Assembly (NCBI RefSeq): GCF_001458595.1
Contig: NZ_LN890327.1
Location: forward strand, 326,178 to 390,177
Source of the DNA: Clostridium neonatale
Lineage (GTDB): Bacteria > Bacillota > Clostridia > Clostridiales > Clostridiaceae
Direction of reading: 5' to 3'
Length of the DNA: 64,000 bases
Positions 1 to 7,136 of this stretch are shown here, in pieces. The notes under the pieces are model-generated. The model had not been told where the DNA came from and did not search any database. It saw only the letters and a list, made by a program, of their open reading frames with translations. Every line of letters begins with the position of its first letter. Positions within the stretch are counted from its first letter, which is position 1. The position numbers and the translations under genes were made by a program.

Positions 1-1
1 G

Positions 2-178
2 AAAGTTCAGTTGATTTATCTTATGTCAGTAACAAATCAAGAAAATCGAGATCTACAATATATTTATAAAGTAACAAGTAAATTATTTACAAATAAAAAG
101 TATATTAAAGATTTAATACAAAATAAAGATTACAATATGTTTTGTTCAATAATAAAAGAAATAGAAAAAAATATATAG
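2..178 (+). CDS. C-terminal end of a PRD/PTS-EIIA transcriptional regulator (partial)
   Basis: An open frame enters from the left edge and stops at 176-178, giving about 58 residues. It begins KVQLIYLMSV and continues with a run of alternating charged and hydrophobic helices. This is the pattern of the last part of a fructose/mannitol-type EIIA domain, where a hydrophobic strand precedes the final helices. Such domains close LicR/MtlR-type activators that control PTS operons. The IIB gene starts 10 bases downstream, so this is probably the activator of the operon that follows. The DNA-binding and PRD parts lie outside the window, so the exact subfamily cannot be named. Confidence 0.6.
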   Translation, partial: KVQLIYLMSVTNQENRDLQYIYKVTSKLFTNKKYIKDLIQNKDYNMFCSIIKEIEKNI

Positions 179-188
179 GGAGGCTCTT

Positions 189-515
189 ATGAATATACTG
201 TTAAGTTGTTGTGCAGGTATGTCTACAAGTATTCTTGTAGAATGTATTTTACAAGAATGTGAAAAACAAGGGAAAGATTATAATATTAAAACTGTTGATC
301 AAGGGATTTTAAAAGATGAAATTAATGGAGTTGACGTTATTTTATTAGCACCACAAGTTCGGCATATTTTGAAAAGAGTTGAAAAAATGACAAAGGGGCA
401 AATACCAATAGGTGTTATTAAAGTAAAAGATTATGGTAAATTAGATGCAGCTGCTATTTTAAAATATGCAGAAGAATTATTTGAAAACCATTCAGCTCAA
501 AAGTTAATTAAGTAG
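189..515 (+). CDS. PTS lactose/cellobiose-type IIB component (first copy)
   Basis: A 108-residue protein of the usual IIB size for this family. The phosphorylated cysteine sits in the N-terminal loop SCCAGMSTS, followed by the Rossmann-like fold and the conserved segment LLAPQVRHIL. It receives phosphate from IIA and passes it to the sugar in IIC on the cytoplasmic side. A GGGAGG ribosome site at 178-183 precedes the ATG. It is separated from the rest of the PTS operon by a terminator (592-621) and about 390 bases. It therefore belongs to the transcript of the upstream regulator, and a second IIB lies at 1242. Confidence 0.9.
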   Translation: MNILLSCCAGMSTSILVECILQECEKQGKDYNIKTVDQGILKDEINGVDVILLAPQVRHILKRVEKMTKGQIPIGVIKVKDYGKLDAAAILKYAEELFENHSAQKLIK

Positions 516-591
516 AATAATAATAAAAAAGCTTTATATTATTAATTTTGATCTAAAAAAAGAGACAATAGAAATCAAATTAATGCTTTAG

Positions 592-621
592 GAGAGTGTA
601 ATTAATACACTTTCTTTTTTT
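592..621 (+). terminator. Rho-independent terminator after first IIB
   Basis: A nine-pair stem (592-600 with 606-614, one GT pair) closes a five-base loop and is followed directly by seven T. It separates the regulator/IIB transcript from the IIA-IIB-IIC operon. Confidence 0.75.
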
Positions 622-910
622 ATACTTAATGACTCATTAATATTAAGCTGAGTTGACCTTTAAGAGAGTGATTTTTTCATTACGTTGTTAACTATAACAA
701 TAGATAGAGCTATTATGTTTTATTAGAGTATATGTTCTTTTATGGTTTATAAATATTCTATAATCAGTAGTCGGAGGATAAATCATTTTAAATATAATTT
801 TTCCATAATTAAAGTGGAAATAAAACTGGTGGAGAAATACTTTGAAAAGGTTTATATTTTAAATATAAAATATCAAGTGCACTAGATAAATAAAATAGAG
901 GAGAAGATAC
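622..910 (+). promoter_or_regulatory. Leader/promoter region of the cellobiose PTS operon, no gene
   Basis: About 290 bases of very AT-rich DNA between the terminator and the IIA gene. No open frame of note is visible. A promoter for IIA must lie here. A TTGACC box near 653 is a possible -35, but no convincing -10 at normal spacing and no -24/-12 sigma-54 box were seen. The IIA ribosome site AGAGGAGAAG is at 897-906. Confidence 0.35.
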
Positions 911-1237
911 ATGGAAAATAAATACGAAAGTTCATTTGAACTAATTTTAAATGCAGGAAACTCAAAATCAAAATCTTTAATGGCAATTGAAAGTGCAAGA
1001 GAATTTAATTTTGAAGAAGCAGAATCTTTAATTAAAGAAGCAGCAGAGGATTTAAAAGCTGCTCATAATTCACAAACTGAGATGATTCAAGGTGAAGCAA
1101 GAGGAGAAAAACAAGATATTAATGTTATTCTCATTCATGCCCAAGATCATTTAACAACAGCAATGATTATGCTTGAACAAGCTAAAGAATTTACTAATAT
1201 ATATAGGATTTTAAAAGATTTAAAGGAAAGAGGGTAA
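911..1237 (+). CDS. PTS lactose/cellobiose-type IIA component
   Basis: A 108-residue all-helical protein. The segment LIHAQDHL carries the two family histidines, H76 (equivalent to the phosphorylated His78 of lactococcal IIA-Lac) and H80. It accepts phosphate from HPr and passes it to IIB as a trimer in the cytoplasm. It is the first gene of IIA-IIB-IIC-glucosidase, with 4 bases to the next gene. Sequence and length are typical of the family. Confidence 0.93.
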   Translation: MENKYESSFELILNAGNSKSKSLMAIESAREFNFEEAESLIKEAAEDLKAAHNSQTEMIQGEARGEKQDINVILIHAQDHLTTAMIMLEQAKEFTNIYRILKDLKERG

Positions 1238-1241
1238 CAAT

Positions 1242-1547
1242 ATGAGAATTATGTTAGCATGTAATGCAGGAATGTCTACTAGTCTTGTGGTAAGTAAAAT
1301 GCAAGAAGCAGCAACACAACAAGGTAAAGAATATAAAATTTGGGCTGTAGAAGAAGGGGAAATAGCTGAAGAGTTGGGGGACTTTGACGTGTTACTTTTA
1401 GGACCACAAGTTCGTCATATCTTAAGAAGGGTTACTAAATTAGTGGGGGGTAAAGCAAAAGTTGCTGTTATAGATGCACCTTCATATGGAAAATGTGATG
1501 GTGAGGCAGTATTGGCTCAAGCTGAAAAATTATATCAGGAGGGATAA
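1242..1547 (+). CDS. PTS lactose/cellobiose-type IIB component (second copy)
   Basis: A 101-residue IIB with the cysteine loop CNAGMSTSL at the N-terminus and LLGPQVRHILRR in the middle. It is clearly paralogous to the 189-515 product but diverged. It lies between IIA (4-base gap) and IIC (2-base gap), so it is the IIB expected to work with this IIC. The ribosome site AAAGAGGG overlaps the end of IIA, pointing to translational coupling. Confidence 0.93.
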   Translation: MRIMLACNAGMSTSLVVSKMQEAATQQGKEYKIWAVEEGEIAEELGDFDVLLLGPQVRHILRRVTKLVGGKAKVAVIDAPSYGKCDGEAVLAQAEKLYQEG

Positions 1548-1549
1548 AT

Positions 1550-2833
1550 ATGAAAAATTTTTCTAAAATTGAAGATGGATTATTATTGCTTGCTGAAAAA
1601 ATAGATGGAAACAAATATTTAGGAAGTATAAAAAATGCATTTACAGATTTTGTACCATTTATTATTGTAGGATCTTTTGGAACATTATTAAATTCATTAA
1701 TTGCAAATCAGAAAACTGGTCTTGCACAATGGATTCCGTTGTTAGCGAATTTAAAGCCAGCTTTTGATGTACTAAGTTTTGCAACTGTTTCGTGTATGAC
1801 GATTCCAATTGTATTTTTAATTGCAATGCATTTAGCAAAAGATAATGAAATGCCACAATTTACAACTGGTGTATTAAGTTTATGTGCTTATTTAACTGTT
1901 GTCCCATCAACAGTGACTGTTATTAAAGAAGAATTAAAAGGAACAGCAGCTGGCCTTGGAACTTCTTCTTTAGGAGCACAAGGGTTGTTTGTTGGAATGT
2001 TAATAGCCGTTGTTGTCGCTCAATCATTTAATAAATTAATGAAGATTGAAAAAATAAAAATTAAGATGCCATCTTCAGTTCCAAAAGGGATTGCAATATC
2101 ATTTAATACATTAATTCCAATTTTCATTATTCTCGTTTTATCTGCAGTGTTTGGAAACTTATTCAAATTAGGAACAGGTTATTACTTAAATGAATGGATT
2201 TATTCTGTTGCGCAAGCACCTTTAGAAGTGATTTTCCAAAGTTCGTTAGGGATTATATTTATGGCTATTCTTAGCCAATTGTTCTGGTTCTTAGGTATTC
2301 ATGGTGGATTGATTATTGAACCAATCCGTAGCCCATTATCTGCTTCAGCTATTGCTGCCAATATTGCAGCAATAAATGCAGGAGGAGTTCCTTCAATGCC
2401 TATTACAAGAGGATTCTGGACAATTTTTGTTGTTTGTGGTGGAGCTGGAATTACTTTATCATTAATTTTTGTAATTCTAAAATTCTCTAAGAGAGAGGAT
2501 CATAGAATGATTGCTAAAATGTCATTATTACCAGGAATCTGTGGAATTGGAGAACCAATTGTATTTGGATTACCACTTGTTTTAAATCCTGTGTTTGCAA
2601 TTCCATTCATTATTAACTCTGGTATTGCAGCTGGAATTGCTTTAAGTGCAATAAAATTAGGATTTTTAACATGTAATACTGTTGATGCTCCCTTCGGTTT
2701 ACCTATCTTTATTAATGCTATGTTATCATATGGATGGAAAGGAATAATTATACAAATTATTATTTTGGCTGTATGCACCATTATTTGGATTCCATTTGTA
2801 TTAATGTCAAATAGAGCAAAGGAAAACGTATAA
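1550..2833 (+). CDS. PTS cellobiose/beta-glucoside-type IIC permease
   Basis: A 427-residue membrane protein with about ten hydrophobic segments, the usual IIC length. Family landmarks are the FLGIHGG motif near residue 245, which carries the conserved histidine of the substrate site, and the GIGEPIVFGLP loop near 325-335. It moves a beta-linked disaccharide across the membrane while IIB phosphorylates it. It is followed after 27 bases by a phospho-beta-glucosidase, so the substrate is probably cellobiose or another beta-glucoside; lactose-type sugars are not excluded. Confidence 0.92.
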   Translation: MKNFSKIEDGLLLLAEKIDGNKYLGSIKNAFTDFVPFIIVGSFGTLLNSLIANQKTGLAQWIPLLANLKPAFDVLSFATVSCMTIPIVFLIAMHLAKDNEMPQFTTGVLSLCAYLTVVPSTVTVIKEELKGTAAGLGTSSLGAQGLFVGMLIAVVVAQSFNKLMKIEKIKIKMPSSVPKGIAISFNTLIPIFIILVLSAVFGNLFKLGTGYYLNEWIYSVAQAPLEVIFQSSLGIIFMAILSQLFWFLGIHGGLIIEPIRSPLSASAIAANIAAINAGGVPSMPITRGFWTIFVVCGGAGITLSLIFVILKFSKREDHRMIAKMSLLPGICGIGEPIVFGLPLVLNPVFAIPFIINSGIAAGIALSAIKLGFLTCNTVDAPFGLPIFINAMLSYGWKGIIIQIIILAVCTIIWIPFVLMSNRAKENV

Positions 2834-2860
2834 CTAATGTTTTTAGAAAGGAGAATATAA

Positions 2861-4366
<1,506 letters not shown>

Positions 4367-4760
4367 AATTTTTATTACTTAGTATTTAACAAGGATTGCT
4401 TTTTTATGGTCTTTTGTCTGTTGAACTCTAATATGAATTGATCTTAAATTAATAGATAAATTAGAAGAAGAGTAAAGAAAATGATATTTGAATTAATAAT
4501 AGTGATTAATTATATAGAGTAATATCTTATATAAAGAAAAAAGTTTAAAGAATATTTTAATATTTTCAACGAATTAAAGATAGACAAATAATTAATTTTA
4601 AAAGAACAATTAAATTAATGCTGAAATTGTTTGTTTAGAGTTGATATTAAAACTAATAAATAAGTGTTTGAAATGGGGCTGTCGCATTAGCAGTTAAAAA
4701 CTGCTAGCGGCAAGCTCCGTTTTTTATAAATTTAACAAGCTTTATTTTTTAAAATAAGTC
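4367..4760. other. Gene-free spacer with a transposon-end-like hairpin
   Basis: About 390 bases after the glucosidase without a usable frame. Near 4676-4725 a segment reads GGGGCTGTCGCATTAGCAG and contains a short inverted repeat (TAGCAGT/ACTGCTA). This resembles the ends of IS1182-type elements and fits the transposase remnant just downstream. No clear terminator for the PTS operon was found. Confidence 0.35.
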
Positions 4761-4813
4761 ATCCCTAAAATAAGTCGACTTTAATAAGCCCTATTATTTT
4801 AGGGATTTTTTTA
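4761..4813 (+). terminator. Strong hairpin with T-run
   Basis: A perfect 13-base inverted repeat (4761-4773 and 4794-4806) with a 20-base loop, followed by six to seven T. It may act as the terminator of the PTS operon or be part of the adjacent insertion sequence remnant. Confidence 0.6.
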
Positions 4814-4836
4814 TGTAGATTTTTAGGAAAAATAAG

Positions 4837-5062
4837 TTAAGCACATCGATTTAATTTAAATAAATGAGTTCCTGTTTTCTCTAATTTTTTAGTTCTTTCT
4901 TCTAATGGAATTTTGCAATTATGTCCTTTTATACAGTTTTTCTTAAATTTACAGTTAGCACAATCTTCACAGACATAAAGTGTTTTTTTGCTCTCATATC
5001 CAGTTTTTGATTTTCTTATATATGTATTGGTTGCATATAATTTTTTGTTATTGGTGTTAGTG
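4837..5062 (-). pseudogene. C-terminal remnant of an IS1182-type transposase
   Basis: The minus strand reads RKSKTGYESKKTLYVCEDC, then a C-x2-C pair and CIKGH, and ends at a stop at 4837-4839. The RKSKTGYES...CEDC..C pattern is the zinc-ribbon-like tail of IS1182/IS5-type transposases. Only about 70 residues remain. There is no start codon and no catalytic DDE part, so it is a dead fragment. Confidence 0.6.
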
Positions 5063-5188
5063 AATAAATGTTAATATATAAATGATTTTAAGGGAGAGAT
5101 GAATGATGAAGATAGATCATTTTTCACATCTAAGAAATTGTTTGAGATGATAAAAGCCTAGTGAATATAGAAGTAAAGGTAGAAACAT

Positions 5189-5221
5189 AAAAAAAGCTGC
5201 CATAAAAATGACAGCTTTTTT
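5189..5221 (-). terminator. Terminator of the DUF1659-DUF2922 operon
   Basis: AAAAAGCTG and CAGCTTTTT form a hairpin (one mismatch inside) only 11 bases past the DUF2922 stop codon. On the minus strand it is followed by T-rich DNA. It is nearly symmetrical and could work in both directions. Confidence 0.75.
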
Positions 5222-5232
5222 AATGTTTAAAC

Positions 5233-5451
5233 TTAAGCAACTTCATACTTAGTAACAACTCTTTGAGTAAGCTTAGCAGAATTTTTGCTTATTAAGCTTC
5301 CAGAGTCAACTAAGAAGATGTTTTTTTCAATTATAAGGTTCATAAGGGCTAAAACTTGAGCTTCTTTGATGTCATTTTTAACACCAGTGATACTCATATT
5401 TGTAGTCTTACCACCTTCAGTATTGAAAGTCATTGATAAGATGTATTCCAT
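5233..5451 (-). CDS. DUF2922 family protein
   Basis: A 72-residue protein beginning MEYILSMTFNTEGGK. It matches the small DUF2922 family of Firmicutes by its beta-rich N-terminus (SMTFNTEGGKTTNMSI) and the later KEAQVLALMNLIIEKNIF segment. Its function is unknown. It has a very good ribosome site (AAAGGAGG) and lies 42 bases behind the DUF1659 gene under the shared motif promoter at 5752-5779. The pair with DUF1659 near a YvrJ gene is, to my knowledge, a recurrent clostridial arrangement. Confidence 0.8.
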   Translation of the reverse strand: MEYILSMTFNTEGGKTTNMSITGVKNDIKEAQVLALMNLIIEKNIFLVDSGSLISKNSAKLTQRVVTKYEVA

Positions 5452-5493
5452 AGAAAATATCCTCCTTTCGTAGATTTTTAATAAATGATGCTA

Positions 5494-5718
5494 TTAAGCC
5501 TGAGTTAAGCTTGAAGTAACATTTATTAAAGTGTCACGTGTTTCACCATCCATGATGTTTTTGATTGCATCAGCAACATCATATACAGCTTGAAGATCTG
5601 AATCTTCTTTAACATTTGAAAAAGTCTTTTTAGCAAATGTTGGGTCGCCGGCTTTATCTTGTCCGTTTTGTACTTCTATGCTTATAGAAGTTGATTCTAC
5701 AGCTTTATTTACTGCCAT
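5494..5718 (-). CDS. DUF1659 family protein
   Basis: A 74-residue protein with the DUF1659 pattern: a short beta-rich start, then KKTFSNVKEDSDLQAVYDVADAI and a final LINVTSSL strand. No enzymatic residues stand out and the role is unknown. The ribosome site AAAGGGGGAAT precedes the ATG. It is the first gene of a two-gene operon whose -10 element ends 34 bases before the ATG, in the sigma-type promoter shared by five units in this region. Confidence 0.8.
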   Translation of the reverse strand: MAVNKAVESTSISIEVQNGQDKAGDPTFAKKTFSNVKEDSDLQAVYDVADAIKNIMDGETRDTLINVTSSLTQA

Positions 5719-5751
5719 CTTAAATTCCCCCTTTCATTTTTGATCACATAA

Positions 5752-5779
5752 TATATATGACTTTAAAATGAAGATTACA
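5752..5779 (-). promoter_or_regulatory. Motif promoter 1 (TGTAAT-N13-TCATATATA) for DUF1659
   Basis: Read on the minus strand, TGTAAT (5779-5774) is followed after exactly 13 bases by TCATATATA (5760-5752), 34 bases before the DUF1659 start. The same two boxes at the same spacing precede yvrJ, the RHH-like gene, the 11157 gene and the sigma gene. Confidence 0.75.
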
Positions 5780-6039
5780 GAAATTACTTATATTTTTATA
5801 TAAATATTATTAGTAAATTTAAATTATAAAAAGCTTGTAGCATTGCCATAAGACATAAAAATTGGGCCACGTAGGTGAGTTTAATTTAGCTACTTTTTTA
5901 TAATTTCAATAATGTGTAATAGTCAGAAAGTATGTAGTAATTAATAAAATTGATCTTTGAAAACTGAATAATTCGATATTGGAAAGTATGATATAATTAG
6001 CTCATAATAAACAGATAAATTAGAATTTGGAGGTTAATC

Positions 6040-6387
6040 ATGAAAAAATGGTATGATGAGGAGTACGAATGGGAAATTGAGGTGATAGGGTTTCTTCGGA
6101 GTGACCACACAGAGCGGTATTGCCGAAACGGCGAGGAAGTTGGAGATAAGTATACCTGCACCTATGGCTGTCCTGTAAATACGGATGGACAGGGTATTTG
6201 CTCCAAAGTAATGATGATTATGTTCCCAATCATGGAGGCTGTCAGAAGTGATGGAAATTTAGAGAATATTGGTGGAAATGGCAAATATAGCAAAGATATT
6301 GTATGTCCAGATGGCTGCGTTATGTTTAGGATGACGGCCAAGAAACTTGGAAATGAGAATTTTTATAAGGGGAAGTTTTTCGATTAG
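6040..6387 (+). CDS. TIGR04076-like small cysteine-containing protein
   Basis: A 115-residue protein. The central part resembles the TIGR04076 family: GDKYTCTYGCPVNTDGQGIC, then FPIMEAVRSDG and a late CPDGCVMFRM. Function is not known. The ribosome site TTTGGAGG stands before the ATG, and a plausible TATAAT lies near 5992. Base composition is visibly richer in G and C than the neighbours, which suggests transfer. Confidence 0.65.
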   Translation: MKKWYDEEYEWEIEVIGFLRSDHTERYCRNGEEVGDKYTCTYGCPVNTDGQGICSKVMMIMFPIMEAVRSDGNLENIGGNGKYSKDIVCPDGCVMFRMTAKKLGNENFYKGKFFD

Positions 6388-6479
6388 CTTTAATTTTTAT
6401 TGTGTTTAGTTTGAAGATAGACCAAAATGTATAAATTTCAGTCTAGATATGAGCTTATTATTACTTAAAAAATAAATAA

Positions 6480-6650
6480 CACCATGTTGTGTGGAATAAT
6501 GTTTATGGAGTTTTAGCTGATAACAATGCTCTTAACTGGTCTTATTGGGATAAGTGGCTTTGGTTTATTTCAACGACTAGTTTTATCATTTTTATAATTA
6601 ATTTAATCATAGTTGCATCAAATAAAAAAATAAATAGAATTAAGTTATGA
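6480..6650 (+). pseudogene. Tail of a small membrane protein, no start codon
   Basis: An open frame of about 57 codons runs to a TGA at 6648-6650. It encodes a hydrophobic helix between WLWFISTTSFIIFIINLIIV and a lysine-rich tail. No ATG with a ribosome site is present in frame, so it looks like the remaining half of a gene. The rest of 6388-6705 shows nothing recognisable. Confidence 0.3.
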
Positions 6651-6705
6651 ACAGTTTTAAACAACTATTATATTAAAAAAGTAATGGAAGGAGAGAAAAT
6701 ATAAA

Positions 6706-6967
6706 TGATTAATAAAATTTTTTTAATAAAAGTAATTGGATTAAGATAATACATGTCATTCTATTTATTATTACAGGAATGTATATACTAGAATCTATAT
6801 TTATTAGAGGACTATTTAGTAATGTTATTTTAGCTTGTATTAATATTATATTAAGTATTGTTGCATTTATAATAGCATTTATAAAGAAAGAGTATAAATT
6901 AATCATTATTGATTTTGTTATTCTTAGCATAACTTTATTAATATTTATATATCTAATTTATATTTAA
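6706..6967 (+). pseudogene. Small two-helix membrane protein, probably frameshifted
   Basis: A good ribosome site (GGAAGGAGAG) precedes an ATG at 6706, but that frame stops after six codons. The next frame is open from 6710 to 6967 and encodes a hydrophobic protein with two or three membrane helices and a short basic loop (IKKEYK). The first internal ATG (6779) has no ribosome site. A one-base change in the AAAATTTTTT tract would join start and body into a protein of about 86 residues. Either it is a recent pseudogene or translation starts at 6779. Confidence 0.4.
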
Positions 6968-7099
6968 AACATATATTTTTAGTAATAACAACTTTAAATT
7001 TATTAAAATACCGTATTATTCAAAATGAATATGCGGTATTTGGGGTACGCAATTCTAAAATAGTATATATATTTTAATTATAAAAATTAAAATAAAAAG

Positions 7100-7131
7100 A
7101 GCACTAAACAATTATAAAACTGTTTAGTGCT
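7100..7131 (-). terminator. Terminator after yvrJ
   Basis: An 11-base perfect inverted repeat (7100-7110 with 7121-7131), loop of 10, only six bases beyond the yvrJ stop codon. On the minus strand it is followed by CTTTTTATTTT. Confidence 0.75.
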
Positions 7132-7136
7132 TTTCC

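Noticed and set aside
5100..5162. Short frame MNDEDRSFFTSKKLFEMIKA after a GGGAGAG sequence
   Set aside because: Only 20 codons, start too close to the ribosome-like site, no known family; probably a relic.
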